Translations under genes and position numbers: made by a program
The notes under the pieces: generated by a model
What the model was told of the DNA's origin: nothing
What the model saw: only the letters and a program-made list of their open reading frames with translations
Database searches by the model: none
In this document: piece after piece, positions 8,757-17,460 of the stretch
Layout: each line of letters begins with the position of its first letter
Numbering within the stretch: the stretch's first letter is position 1
From: Gammaproteobacteria bacterium RIFCSPHIGHO2_02_FULL_42_43
GTDB lineage: Bacteria; Pseudomonadota; Gammaproteobacteria; Coxiellales; Coxiellaceae
Assembly: GCA_001801425.1 (NCBI GenBank)
Contig: MGXR01000001.1
Span: 38,264 to 102,263 of the forward strand
DNA length: 64,000 nt
Reading direction: 5' to 3'

Positions 8757-9329
8757 ATGAATATTCAGCGCGAAAGTTTTTCTGATCCTTTTTTTGATAA
8801 TCAGAATTCCTGGAGTTCTGATAACAATATTCACAAAGATCTTATTGCTACGAAAAAATACATTTATGATCCATGCAAAATGATAATTTCCACACCGATG
8901 ATGGAATCTGAAAGTGCTGAGTATGGGGCTTTTACATTTAAATTAAATGATTTTGACATCAGATTTCGCGTTGCAAAAATCACTCCGACTAAAACGGGGC
9001 AATTTGTGACACTATGGAAAAGATCAGCAGGTGAACCAATTCAGCCGTTTGATGCTTCTGATCCAGTGGATTTTGTTGTTATCTGTGTTCGAAATGATAA
9101 AAATTTCGGGCAGTTTGTGTTTCCAAGCCCTGTTTTATGCGAAAAAGATATACTTTCAGTAGATTCAAAAGGTGGGAAGCGTGCCATTCGAGTTTACCCA
9201 CCGTGGGACGAAACCACGAGCAAACAAGCTAAAAAAACACAAGAATGGCAAATGAAATATTTTCTGGAGATACCTGAGAATCGTTCTGTAGATTGTGTTC
9301 GAGCTAAATTTCTTTACTCAGGACATTAA
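8757..9329 (+). CDS. MepB family protein
   Basis: 190 residues. It follows the staphylococcal MepB pattern closely: ESAEYGAFTFKLN, then FRVAKITPTKTGQFVTLWKR, PFDASDPVDFVVI, FGQFVFPSPVL and, late, GKRAIRVYPPWDETTSKQA and KTQEWQMKYFLEI. MepB proteins are small soluble proteins with no settled biochemical role; in Staphylococcus the gene accompanies the MepA efflux pump. Here there is no pump next door. GGAA seven bases before the ATG is a plausible ribosome binding site. It lies inside the interval bounded by the 19-bp repeats, consistent with acquisition. Confidence 0.85.
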   Translation: MNIQRESFSDPFFDNQNSWSSDNNIHKDLIATKKYIYDPCKMIISTPMMESESAEYGAFTFKLNDFDIRFRVAKITPTKTGQFVTLWKRSAGEPIQPFDASDPVDFVVICVRNDKNFGQFVFPSPVLCEKDILSVDSKGGKRAIRVYPPWDETTSKQAKKTQEWQMKYFLEIPENRSVDCVRAKFLYSGH

Positions 9330-9476
9330 TGTAAGTGGCACCTGGTCGAAGCTTCGGTAGTCCCGGGCCGGAAGTGTCAGATTAGATCGGAACTAATGCA
9401 CGTCACTTGCAGCGAGTCAGGAGATTTTAAACAGGCTCTTAGTATAACACATACTCTGAAATAATTTTTTAATAGC

Positions 9477-9695
9477 TTACTTCCCTGTCGCCCACGCCAT
9501 ATTTAATTTCTTATGTTTGTGTGCGCAATCACGCAAATAAAGATTAATAAGCGTTTGATAAGGAATATCACTGTTTTGTGATAGTTTTTTAAAATAATCA
9601 ATGGTATCGGAATCAAGCCTTATCGTGACTTGTTTTTTTAAATCCTGAATGTAAGGATTTCTTTTTGCTTTTGAAAAATCATATTGTTTTTTCAT
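9477..9695 (-). CDS. brnA: BrnA-type antitoxin (ribbon-helix-helix)
   Basis: 72 residues. The C-terminal half has the ribbon-helix-helix layout seen in CopG/BrnA antitoxins: a strand with KKQVTIRLDSDTIDYFKKL followed by IPYQTLINLYLRDCA. In the family the protein binds and neutralises BrnT and, with it, represses the shared promoter. It follows brnT with a 4-bp overlap, the usual toxin-first order for this pair. Confidence 0.85.
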   Translation of the reverse strand: MKKQYDFSKAKRNPYIQDLKKQVTIRLDSDTIDYFKKLSQNSDIPYQTLINLYLRDCAHKHKKLNMAWATGK

Positions 9696-9991
9696 AAATC
9701 GTTACCTTTATATTTATATTGCATCGATTCTTGTTTAGTTGCTTTTCTGGCTGAAATGATACGTATAATTTTGTCTTTTTTTCGATAACAGTGAATCACA
9801 ACCAACATACGTGAAGCCACACTCAACCCCAAAAGTACAAACCTTTCCTCATCATTAGAATGCTCTGGATCATGAATAATAATCGCATTTTCATCGTAAA
9901 AAACAGTTTTAGCTTCGTTAAAGCTAATTCCATGTTTTTTCTGATTGACAGACGCTTTTGCAGCATCCCATTCAAATGTCATACTTTTCAT
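9692..9991 (-). CDS. brnT: BrnT-type ribonuclease toxin
   Basis: 99 residues with the BrnT signature: FEWDAAKASVNQKKHGISF at the start, FYDENAIIIHDPEHS in the middle, then ERFVLLGLS, LVVIHCYRK and the catalytic-type IIRIISARKATKQE at the end. BrnT folds like RelE and cuts RNA. The start may be at 9991 or at the second Met (9982), which is closer to the family start MTFEWD. Promoter and probable operator lie immediately upstream (9998-10025). Confidence 0.9.
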   Translation of the reverse strand: MKSMTFEWDAAKASVNQKKHGISFNEAKTVFYDENAIIIHDPEHSNDEERFVLLGLSVASRMLVVIHCYRKKDKIIRIISARKATKQESMQYKYKGNDL

Positions 9992-9997
9992 AATTAT

Positions 9998-10025
9998 ATT
10001 ATAACTACATTGTAGTTGTTTTCAA
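9998..10025 (-). promoter_or_regulatory. brnTA promoter with internal palindromic operator
   Basis: On the minus strand TTGAAA (10020-10025) and TATAAT (9998-10003) are separated by 16 bases. A perfect 15-bp palindrome, AACTACA-T-TGTAGTT (10003-10017), fills the spacer. This is where a BrnT-BrnA complex would be expected to bind for autorepression; the binding is inferred from family behaviour. Confidence 0.65.
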
Positions 10026-10066
10026 GACCATTGGTTTAGATGATCCTATGACGGTTTTGGACTACG

Positions 10067-10085
10067 TCGGGAGATGCCAGCAAGG
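10067..10085. repeat. 19-bp direct repeat, right copy
   Basis: Second exact copy of TCGGGAGATGCCAGCAAGG, matching the end of birA at 8701-8719 and closing an interval of about 1.37 kb that holds mepB and brnTA. Confidence 0.7.
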
Positions 10086-10146
10086 CGTGAGTAGAGCATC
10101 TTTCATGTCTTGTTAAAGGTCTGATACTCACCCGACATGAACTCTT

Positions 10147-11328
10147 TTACATGCCACGCGTTTCACCTTCACTTTTTTGTTCTTCCGTCTTAGTAAGTTC
10201 AGTTAACATTTTTTGCAAGACGATGTCAAATTCACCGAGTTTTGCTGATTGTTCAGTCTGATTTGAAAAATAAGCGGAAACTTTCCTGTTTTTTTCTATT
10301 GTAATTTTTATTGATTCGATAATGTTAGCTTTATTTGATGCATTGTGAATGGCAGAAGTGAGTTGTATTGTTAATGCGTTTTTTGCAGAAGACAATTTTT
10401 TATTGTGTATCCATCTTGAATTATTCTTCTGCATGTAATTTTTTAAAGCAACCATTAAATTTCCTTTGAGCATACGAAATTTAACCGAGGCGGCGTCAGA
10501 ATGCGGTGGATGAAAAATATCTTCATGTGGATTAACTGAAAAAATGGGTGAATGAAAGTGGTAATAAATAATACCCAAGTTGGATAGGTATTCATATTCT
10601 TGGTTTCCGCTGGGTTGAATCCCACTTCTTTGAACGAGATACGCATCCGCTAAAGCATGAAGAAGCGCCTCATTGTTATCTAACTTTTCAATTTCTTTCG
10701 TAGTTAGCAATGGGTAATTTTCTGCTAAATACTCCAAAGCTAATACCGTAACGCTAGGTTCCTCATTTTTATAATTAGTGGCTTTACCGCTGCTTTGCAA
10801 TCTAACAACATGCGTGCACAAACATTTTTCGATATTTTTTTCTACTGAGGTATCAACGCTACCGTTAGTAGATGTATCGAGTATTTTTATTGTTGCGGGT
10901 AAAATAGCTAAACCTAAATCAATGCAAAATATTTTTTTATCTGATTCTCGCTTGATAAAATTTTTTAATTGATGTGCGTCATACACAATTCTTTTTGTGT
11001 TGGCATAAATATTAATTATTTCGCTTGAAACTTCTTTGCTGCTAGGAGTTTTTCCAGCTACATAGGGACTTAGCCAACCGTAATAAGGTTTATTGGCAAC
11101 TCTAGCATTACCTAACTTTTCACCATTGATGCTATTCCACACTAAAACAGCATTCTCAGGGATGTCGGTTGATGGAATTGCAGAGTTTGGCGTAAGCGGT
11201 GATTTTACTTTGGGTTGCTTGAAAACATACAAGCTTGTCTTCGACAAATAAACATCGTTAAACGCACCATTGCCCAGTAAGCGATCAAATTCAATACCCT
11301 CTTCATGAAAAATAGGAATCACTTGCAT
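10147..11328 (-). CDS. Kinase-like orphan protein (candidate secreted effector)
   Basis: 393 residues without signal peptide or membrane segment. The N-terminal part has the skeleton of a protein kinase: a glycine-rich loop LLGNGAFNDVY (residues 17-27), a lysine in YVFKQPK (Lys37), a catalytic-loop-like DAHQLKNF (His119, Asn123) and IFCIDLGLA (Asp137) in place of DFG. The lobes are far smaller than in ordinary kinases, as in several bacterial effector kinases. The C-terminal ~230 residues are helical, polar and unrecognised, ending in an acidic stretch (TKTEEQKSEGE), the type of tail common in Dot/Icm substrates. Catalytic activity and secretion are inference. It stands alone, with a MITE between it and TerC. 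Confidence 0.55.
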   Translation of the reverse strand: MQVIPIFHEEGIEFDRLLGNGAFNDVYLSKTSLYVFKQPKVKSPLTPNSAIPSTDIPENAVLVWNSINGEKLGNARVANKPYYGWLSPYVAGKTPSSKEVSSEIINIYANTKRIVYDAHQLKNFIKRESDKKIFCIDLGLAILPATIKILDTSTNGSVDTSVEKNIEKCLCTHVVRLQSSGKATNYKNEEPSVTVLALEYLAENYPLLTTKEIEKLDNNEALLHALADAYLVQRSGIQPSGNQEYEYLSNLGIIYYHFHSPIFSVNPHEDIFHPPHSDAASVKFRMLKGNLMVALKNYMQKNNSRWIHNKKLSSAKNALTIQLTSAIHNASNKANIIESIKITIEKNRKVSAYFSNQTEQSAKLGEFDIVLQKMLTELTKTEEQKSEGETRGM

Positions 11329-11369
11329 ATTACAATCTCCCGTCTGCCGTTTTTTAATTGTCTTTTATA

Positions 11370-11539
11370 ACTCCGTATCTCTGTACACGACAAAAAAATT
11401 ACCGCGTCATTCCGGAAATTTTTGTACTCAAAAATTATCCGGAATCCAGTGTTTTTCTCCTAGATCCCGGATAATTGCTAGCGCAATTTCCGGGATGACG
11501 AGTGCTTTTTAAATTTCGTCGTGTACAGAGACTCCGTAT
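11370..11539. mobile_element. 152-bp MITE, copy 1, with 9-bp target duplication
   Basis: The element spans 11379-11530 and has terminal inverted repeats CTCTGTACACGAC / GTCGTGTACAGAG. Inside are further inverted blocks (ATTCCGGAAATTT with AATTATCCGGAAT; TCCCGGATAATTGC with GCAATTTCCGGGA), so the whole folds back on itself. It is flanked by a perfect 9-bp direct repeat ACTCCGTAT (11370-11378 and 11531-11539). No coding capacity. A second copy of the same length lies at 62716-62867. Confidence 0.9.
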
Positions 11540-11570
11540 ACACTTTTCACATTCAATCTGGATAGCTTCT

Positions 11571-12539
11571 TTAATTTTTTAAGCGTACTTCTTTTTGAAA
11601 TACGCTGAGGGCAATAGAAATAATAAGCGTAAAAACGACAACACTAAATCCTAGTAACACCGATATTTTGATCCAATGCGCAATGAGCATTTTTATACCA
11701 ACAAAAACTAAAATAAATGCAAGGCCATATTTTAATAAATGGAATTGATGATTCATATTTGCCAGCAAAAAATACAACGCTCGCAAGCCAAGTATCGCAA
11801 AAATATTTGAAGTAAAAACAATAAATGGATCATTGGTTACTGAAAAAATAGCGGGTATGCTATCAACCGAAAAAATTAAATCAGTCACTTCAACTAAAAT
11901 AAGCACTAAAAAAAGCGGCGTAAAATACAGCAATCCCTTTTTAAAAATATAAAAATGCTCTTTGTGTAGCTCATGAGTAATGCGCAGGTGATTGCGCATC
12001 CATTTTAAAACAGGGTTTTCTGACAAATTCGGTTTACGATTTGCGAAAATAAACATTTTTATCCCTGTGATCAGCAAAAACAATCCAAATATATATAAAA
12101 TCCAAGCAAATTTACCGACCAACCAAATCCCTAGCACAATTAAAATTAAGCGCATCACAATAGCGCCAATAACACCAAGCATCAAAACACGGCGCTGATA
12201 TTCCGCAGGAATAGCGAAGTAATTAAAAATCATTAAAATAACAAAAATATTATCTACCGATAAAGATTTTTCAATAAGATAGCCGGTTAAAAACTCAATC
12301 GATTTTTGATTGGCAATCGCTGTTCCGGCCGTGTGATTGAGATAAATCCAAAATAAAAAATTAAACAAAAAAGAAAGTGAAATCCAAACGATTGTCCATG
12401 TAAGCGCTTCCTTGGTGGAAACGCGATGCGTTTTTTTTCCACCAAACAGAAAAAAATCCGCAAACAACATGCACGCAATAAATACTAGAAAAGCGACCCA
12501 CATCCACCATTGACTAACCGTGTGCATCAACATTTCCAT
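11571..12539 (-). CDS. TerC/Alx family integral membrane protein
   Basis: 322 residues, about nine membrane segments. TerC hallmarks are visible: GYLIEKSLSVDNIFV near residue 88 and VEVTDLIFSVDSIPAIF near 215, each with the conserved acidic residue in a membrane helix, then ILGLRALYF. Members of this family (Alx, TerC, YceF/MeeF types) are linked to manganese export and to loading metals onto exported proteins. The gene is alone, transcribed away from the slipin gene 58 bp upstream; a perfect 8-bp inverted repeat lies in that gap. Confidence 0.9.
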   Translation of the reverse strand: MEMLMHTVSQWWMWVAFLVFIACMLFADFFLFGGKKTHRVSTKEALTWTIVWISLSFLFNFLFWIYLNHTAGTAIANQKSIEFLTGYLIEKSLSVDNIFVILMIFNYFAIPAEYQRRVLMLGVIGAIVMRLILIVLGIWLVGKFAWILYIFGLFLLITGIKMFIFANRKPNLSENPVLKWMRNHLRITHELHKEHFYIFKKGLLYFTPLFLVLILVEVTDLIFSVDSIPAIFSVTNDPFIVFTSNIFAILGLRALYFLLANMNHQFHLLKYGLAFILVFVGIKMLIAHWIKISVLLGFSVVVFTLIISIALSVFQKEVRLKN

Positions 12540-12560
12540 TCATGTTAGCTTCATCCACCG

Positions 12561-12580
12561 GGTTAAACTAACGTTTAACC
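12561..12580. promoter_or_regulatory. Inverted repeat between slipin gene and TerC gene
   Basis: GGTTAAAC-TAAC-GTTTAACC, an 8-bp perfect stem with a 4-base loop. There is no T-run after it on either strand, so it is either a weak terminator for the slipin gene or a regulator site in front of the TerC gene. Confidence 0.35.
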
Positions 12581-12597
12581 AAGCAGCTTCTAATACT

Positions 12598-13344
12598 TTA
12601 TTTCAGCTTATTCATCAGGGTCGCCATAAATTCCATCGGCAACGGAAATACAATGGTTGATGTTTTATCGCCAGCAATATCAATTAAAGTCTGTAAATAC
12701 CGTAATTGAATTGCCGTGGGTTGTTGTGACAAGACGCCAGCGGCTTCTTGTAATTTTTGTGCCGCTTGAAATTCACCCTCAGCATTAATAATTTTTGCGC
12801 GACGTTCACGCTCTGCTTCTGCTTGCGCTGCAATAGCGCGCACCATCGTTTCATTTAAATCCACGTGCTTCATTTCAACATTTGATACTTTAACACCCCA
12901 GTTATCGGTCGCTGAATCCAAAATCAACTGCAAATCTTTATTTAATTTTTCACGCTCTGCTAATAAATCATCGAGCTCGTGTTGACCCAATACCGAACGC
13001 AATGTGGTTTGCGCCAATTGACTGATCGCTTCATTATAATCTTCAATTTGGATAATGGCTTTTTCAGGATCAACGACACGGAAATAGACAACTGCATTAA
13101 CACGAACAGACACGTTATCGCGTGTGATGACATCTTGGCTGGGAACATCCATTACCACTGTACGCAGCTGAACACGCACCATTTGTTGGAAAACAGGGAT
13201 GATGATAATTAACCCGGGCCCTTTCACTTTCCAAAATCGGCCAAGCATAAACACTACACCACGTTCGTATTCTTTTAAAATATTAATTGCACTAAATAAC
13301 ACGATAGCAACAAAAATAATTACGATATAAATAGCCATACCCAT
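12598..13344 (-). CDS. Slipin / stomatin-type SPFH protein
   Basis: 248 residues. One N-terminal membrane segment (about residues 4-22), then the SPFH domain with [20 protein letters not shown] and [20 protein letters not shown], and a coiled-coil tail rich in Ala/Glu with [16 protein letters not shown]. Bacterial slipins form membrane scaffolds and are nearly always encoded beside an NfeD membrane protease, as here: the nfeD-type gene ends 21 bp upstream on the same strand. The pair is thought to take part in membrane protein quality control. Confidence 0.92.
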   Translation of the reverse strand: MGMAIYIVIIFVAIVLFSAINILKEYERGVVFMLGRFWKVKGPGLIIIIPVFQQMVRVQLRTVVMDVPSQDVITRDNVSVRVNAVVYFRVVDPEKAIIQIEDYNEAISQLAQTTLRSVLGQHELDDLLAEREKLNKDLQLILDSATDNWGVKVSNVEMKHVDLNETMVRAIAAQAEAERERRAKIINAEGEFQAAQKLQEAAGVLSQQPTAIQLRYLQTLIDIAGDKTSTIVFPLPMEFMATLMNKLK

Positions 13345-13365
13345 ATTAAACTCTCCACAAGAATC

Positions 13366-14724
13366 TCAATGATCAAATGCTTTCACAATTAATGTCAAGC
13401 CATCAACACGTACCACTCTGACCGACTGCCTATTATACAGTAAATCTTCGGATTTTACGCCCCATCGTTCACCATTTATCAATATCCAAAAATGATCGCC
13501 ATCTTGTTCAATCACACCAGTTTTCCCAACTAATGTTTGCACACCACTAACAACAGATTTATATCGTGAGCGCAATAACAATTGCGTTAATCCAATTAAA
13601 AATAAGCCACTCGTAATGGTTATGCCGGCGATCAACTGCCATGGTAATATAAATCCCGGTATTTCAGTATCAAATAACAAAAACGATCCAATGACAAAGC
13701 TGATAATGCCACCTAAACCAAGTGCACCAAAACTTGGAAAAAACACTTCAGCCACCATGAAAATAATACCCAGCACAATTAAAATAAATCCGACGTAGTT
13801 AATCGGCAATAATTGAAAAGCGTATAACGCTAAAAATAATGCAATCGCACCAATTACGCCAGGCGCCACATATCCTGGATTCATAAACTCAAAAAATATA
13901 CCATACACGCCAACCATTAATAAAATGTATGCGATACTTGGATCAGTAATGACAGTGAGTATTTTATCGCGCCAATTGGGTTGTATTTTCAGCAAGGTCA
14001 CATGCGCTGTATTGATTTTTATTGGAGCATTGTTTACCAACACAGTCTTTCCATTTGCCGCTGCTAATAAACTGTGGATTGTTGGTGACACAAAATCAAT
14101 CACATTTAATTTCAAGGCTTCTGTTGCTGATAAGCTAACTGCTTGTGTTACCGCGATTGAAGCCCATTGTTCATTGCGTCCACGTAATTGTGCAAGACTG
14201 CGAATATAAGCTTTCGCATCATTTATCGCTTTCATTTCAGACGCATTTTTTTCTGTGTCGCTATTAGTATTTTTATTTTCTTTATCTTGTTTTTTTTGTG
14301 ATGTAATACTAACCGGTGTTGCCGCACCTAAATTTGTTCCTGGCGCCATCGCCGCAATGTGGCTTGCATACAGAATATAGGTTCCCGCGCTTGCAGCTCT
14401 GGCGCCGCTCGGATAAACATAGCTTATAACTGGAATTGCTGAGTGCAAAATAGACTTAATAATGCCGCGCATGGAGGTATCCAAACCACCTGGCGTATCC
14501 ATAGTTAAGACAATTGCTTTTGCATTTAATTTTTCAGATTCTTTAATGCCTCGCTCAATATAATCTTGTACTGCAGGGCCGATAGCTCCTTGAATATTTA
14601 AAACCGTCACTGTTGGATGTGTATTTTCTGATTGCGCAATAGCCCCATGAAAAAACATCAGCCCAGTTAGTAAAGCTGCGCATAAAAATAAGCGCGCAAT
14701 GATAGAATATTTATTTCGTTTCAT
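13366..14724 (-). CDS. NfeD family membrane-bound ClpP-class serine protease
   Basis: 452 residues from the ATG at 14724 (GGAAG lies 8 bases before it; an upstream in-frame ATG at 14751 only adds residues overlapping the cupin gene). A signal peptide or first membrane segment covers about residues 7-30. The periplasmic ClpP-like domain follows with LTMDTPGGLDTSMRGI and the catalytic Ser-containing PSGARAASAGTYI; a Lys later in the domain would complete the dyad. Residues about 265-385 carry four or five membrane segments, and the C-terminal ~65 residues form the OB-fold NfeD domain (VGKTGVIEQ ... VRVVRVDGLTLIV). An insert rich in Lys, Asn and Thr after TPVSI separates parts of the protease domain. 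Partner slipin is downstream. Confidence 0.92.
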   Translation of the reverse strand: MKRNKYSIIARLFLCAALLTGLMFFHGAIAQSENTHPTVTVLNIQGAIGPAVQDYIERGIKESEKLNAKAIVLTMDTPGGLDTSMRGIIKSILHSAIPVISYVYPSGARAASAGTYILYASHIAAMAPGTNLGAATPVSITSQKKQDKENKNTNSDTEKNASEMKAINDAKAYIRSLAQLRGRNEQWASIAVTQAVSLSATEALKLNVIDFVSPTIHSLLAAANGKTVLVNNAPIKINTAHVTLLKIQPNWRDKILTVITDPSIAYILLMVGVYGIFFEFMNPGYVAPGVIGAIALFLALYAFQLLPINYVGFILIVLGIIFMVAEVFFPSFGALGLGGIISFVIGSFLLFDTEIPGFILPWQLIAGITITSGLFLIGLTQLLLRSRYKSVVSGVQTLVGKTGVIEQDGDHFWILINGERWGVKSEDLLYNRQSVRVVRVDGLTLIVKAFDH

Positions 14725-15070
14725 TAATATTTCTTCCATAATCATCTTCATATCTCACTATGTCTCGCTCCAATACTTTTCCATACGCCACTTCAAACAC
14801 GCACGCTGATGTTTTGCCGATGATGCGATGTTTTTTTGTTTTTGGTACAAAAATAAAATCGCCCTTTTTTACATCGAATGTTTTACTGCCAAGAACAACG
14901 GTTATTTTACCGCTTAAAACAAGCCATATTTCGTCACGATGCTGATGACTTTGCAAGCTCAAACGAGCACCTTTATTGACAAATAATTTTTTTGCCCACT
15001 GTGAACGTGATTTTTTGAGAATGGTATAGCCGCCCCAAGGACGTCTCACTTCAGGTGTTTCTGTTGACAT
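14711..15070 (-). CDS. Mannose-6-phosphate isomerase type II-like cupin
   Basis: 119 residues forming a single cupin. RPWGGYTIL near the start and KGARLSLQSHQHRDEIWLV (metal-binding His-His-Glu) then KKGDFIFVPKTKKHRI match the C-terminal cupin of ManC/AlgA-type phosphomannose isomerases. Free-standing versions of this domain are common and either isomerise mannose-6-phosphate or act on other nucleotide-sugar precursors. It overlaps nfeD by 14 bp and follows the phosphorylase gene by 11 bp. Confidence 0.85.
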   Translation of the reverse strand: MSTETPEVRRPWGGYTILKKSRSQWAKKLFVNKGARLSLQSHQHRDEIWLVLSGKITVVLGSKTFDVKKGDFIFVPKTKKHRIIGKTSACVFEVAYGKVLERDIVRYEDDYGRNINETK

Positions 15071-15081
15071 TGATGATTACC

Positions 15082-16605
15082 TCAGCTATCAAAACCTATT
15101 TGCACTATATCCGCTTCTTGCTGTAAAAATCCCACCGCGTAGGTTAATTCACCGGCAGCATCAGAATGAATAACAAACAAAGGTTGTTCTTTATCAACAC
15201 GCATTCCAAGTGGTGTCAGCAATTCAATTCCAGCCGCTTTTGATCGCGGTGCGCCGGCAAGTTTTGCTAATCGTGACAACATCCGATTATTAATCGCAAT
15301 CACTTTTCCTGCTTGTTTTGCCGTAACAACGTGCTGATGTTTTGCGATGGGCGGCGTAAACAACCCTCCCTGTGCTTTGCAAATTGCTTGAAATTTATTC
15401 CAAGCTTTTCCACTATTTAAAATTTTGGTGGCAGTTTCTTTTCCTGATCCTGCAGGTATTTTATTTGAAAATTCAAATAACAATCCCGCTAATGTTAATG
15501 CGCGATCACGCAAATCTTGCGGTGCATTTTTTTCATTTTGCAATACTGCCAACACATCTTTCGCTTCTAATGCAGGGCCAATACCTCGCCCCACAGGCTG
15601 TGATCCATCAGAAAAATGCACTTGAACACGCACGCCTAATTTTCTGCCCACATTAATCAAGAATTTTTTTAATTGACTTGCCATCATGTCACTGCGTACT
15701 TTCGCAGTAGGACCTGTCGGAATATCAATCAAAATATCCGTTGAACCCGCGGCAATTTTTTTTGATAAAATTGAAGCAACCATTTGCCCTTCGCTATCCA
15801 AATCAATGGCGCTTTCCACGCGAATTAAAATATCGTCTGCGGGGCTTAAACCTATTTTGCCACCCCATGCGATGCATCCATTTTCTTGCTCAACAACCTT
15901 ACGCATGGTTGCAAGATCCAAATCAACGGGTGCTAATACTTCCATCGTGTCTGCCGTACCCGCGGGTGAAGTGATTGCGCGTGACGATGTTTTTGGCATT
16001 AACAACCCAAATGCCGTCACAATGGGAACGATCAGCATCGTGGTACGATTTCCGGGTAAGCCGCCAATACAATGTTTATCAACCACCGTTTCTGAAGGCC
16101 ACGTTAAACGATTTCCAACGCGAATCATCGCATCCGTTAAATGCGTAATTTCATCTTCAGACAATCGACTGTCAGCGCAGCTCGTCAAAAAAGTAGCGAT
16201 TTGAATGTCTGAATAACGTCCTTTAGTGATATCAGCAATAATTTGATTGATTTCATCCTGTTTCAACGCTGTGCCGTATACTTTTGCGCGCACATAACTC
16301 ATCGAATTCAGAATGCGCGGATGAGATAGAAAAACTTGCCCGCCCTCTTCTGCTTGTAAAAATTCCCACGCATAATTTGATAATCCTGCTTCGCCCAATC
16401 CCAGCAATTCTGAATCCACGGTATTTAATGTTGCAATGAGTGAGCGGTCATTCAAAGTGACTTGAACGCGCGCTTGCGTTTCAAAGCCTTCTGAGCGGCA
16501 GATATGACAATCTTTTCGCATATAAATAACAGGTTCTTTATAGGTATCAATTCCTAAGCGCTTTAAGCGCAATGGATGAGCTGTCGTTGTCATGCCAATT
16601 TCCAT
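15082..16605 (-). CDS. Thymidine/AMP phosphorylase family protein (long form)
   Basis: 507 residues (about 503 if the second Met, MTTTAH, is used). The class II pyrimidine nucleoside phosphorylase fold is clear: DKHCIGGLPGNRTTM binds phosphate, followed by MPKTSSRAITSPAGTADTMEV and the late barrel domain with AGKVIAINNRMLSRLAKLAGAPRSKAAGIEL. An N-terminal extension of about 100 residues precedes the helical domain, as in archaeal AMP phosphorylases and the proteobacterial 'thymidine phosphorylase-like' group that lacks this region in E. coli DeoA. Substrate (thymidine or a nucleoside monophosphate) cannot be decided here. Confidence 0.9.
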   Translation of the reverse strand: MEIGMTTTAHPLRLKRLGIDTYKEPVIYMRKDCHICRSEGFETQARVQVTLNDRSLIATLNTVDSELLGLGEAGLSNYAWEFLQAEEGGQVFLSHPRILNSMSYVRAKVYGTALKQDEINQIIADITKGRYSDIQIATFLTSCADSRLSEDEITHLTDAMIRVGNRLTWPSETVVDKHCIGGLPGNRTTMLIVPIVTAFGLLMPKTSSRAITSPAGTADTMEVLAPVDLDLATMRKVVEQENGCIAWGGKIGLSPADDILIRVESAIDLDSEGQMVASILSKKIAAGSTDILIDIPTGPTAKVRSDMMASQLKKFLINVGRKLGVRVQVHFSDGSQPVGRGIGPALEAKDVLAVLQNEKNAPQDLRDRALTLAGLLFEFSNKIPAGSGKETATKILNSGKAWNKFQAICKAQGGLFTPPIAKHQHVVTAKQAGKVIAINNRMLSRLAKLAGAPRSKAAGIELLTPLGMRVDKEQPLFVIHSDAAGELTYAVGFLQQEADIVQIGFDS

Positions 16606-16620
16606 TTAGAACCAGCCTGT

Positions 16621-17460
16621 TTACGCGCGCGGCTCTTTACTTTCATAATCCAAAAAATCGTACAACGTTTTGCGATCTTGCATTTGATCGATCATATTTT
16701 TTTGTGTACCGTTTTTTCGGATGGATTGAAATACCGCAAGTGCTGCGTGATTCATCGCGCGAAAAGCACTGAGCGGATATAAAATGAATTGAACCCCCGC
16801 ACTTTTTAATTCGGCAACTGTAAACAACGGTGTTTTTCCAAATTCGGTGATATTCGCTAACACTGGAACAGAAATATGTTTGCAAAAAATTTCGTAATCT
16901 TTCAGCGTATAAAACGCTTCCGCAAAAATTGCTTCAGCACCCGCTTTTACATACGCTTCTGCTCTTTTAATCACACCATCCATTCCTTCAGATGCCATTG
17001 CATCTGTTCTCGCAATCAAATAAAAATCAGCATTTTTTTTTCCGGCAATCGCTGCGTGCAAGCGCGCCACCATCTCGGGAATTTCTACCAACATTTTATT
17101 GTCACGATGTCCGCAACGTTTCGCCGCCACTTGATCTTCAATGTGCGCGGCTTTAGCACCTGCTTTAATAAGCTGCGATACAGAACGCTCAACATTTAAT
17201 TCATTTCCCCAGCCTGTATCCATGTCGACCAACAGAGGCAAATGAGTGATGCTTGTGATGCGACGCACATCGTCGCACACATTATCTAAACTCGTCATGC
17301 CCAAATCAGGCAAGCCATACGATGCATTGGCACATCCCGCGCCGGATAAGTAAATCGCGCGATAGCCTGTTTTTTCTGCCATAATCGCGCAATATGCATT
17401 AATCGTGCCGATAATTTGCAGCGGATTTTCAGCTTGCAATGCCGCTTGAAATGTTGACAT
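16621..17460 (-). CDS. prpB: Isocitrate lyase/PEP mutase superfamily lyase, probably 2-methylisocitrate lyase
   Basis: 279 residues. The superfamily signature is present: DMDTGWG (Mg-binding acidic residues), EDQVAAKRCGH with the flexible-loop Cys-Gly, and LIARTDAMASEG. Length and order match PrpB, which splits 2-methylisocitrate into pyruvate and succinate in propionate breakdown. No prpC or acnD lies nearby, so an oxaloacetate-decarboxylase-type or other lyase role is possible. The 5' end overlaps mpl by 32 bp; the stop codon falls inside a GAGCCGCGCGCG repeat fragment. Confidence 0.85.
   Translation of the reverse strand: MSTFQAALQAENPLQIIGTINAYCAIMAEKTGYRAIYLSGAGCANASYGLPDLGMTSLDNVCDDVRRITSITHLPLLVDMDTGWGNELNVERSVSQLIKAGAKAAHIEDQVAAKRCGHRDNKMLVEIPEMVARLHAAIAGKKNADFYLIARTDAMASEGMDGVIKRAEAYVKAGAEAIFAEAFYTLKDYEIFCKHISVPVLANITEFGKTPLFTVAELKSAGVQFILYPLSAFRAMNHAALAVFQSIRKNGTQKNMIDQMQDRKTLYDFLDYESKEPRA

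Noticed and set aside
9330..9476. GC-richer segment after mepB as a possible small RNA gene
   Set aside because: No clear promoter, terminator or known RNA structure could be supported.
15686..16204. Plus-strand ORF of 172 codons
   Set aside because: Antisense to the well-conserved phosphorylase gene; no ribosome binding site or recognisable motif.
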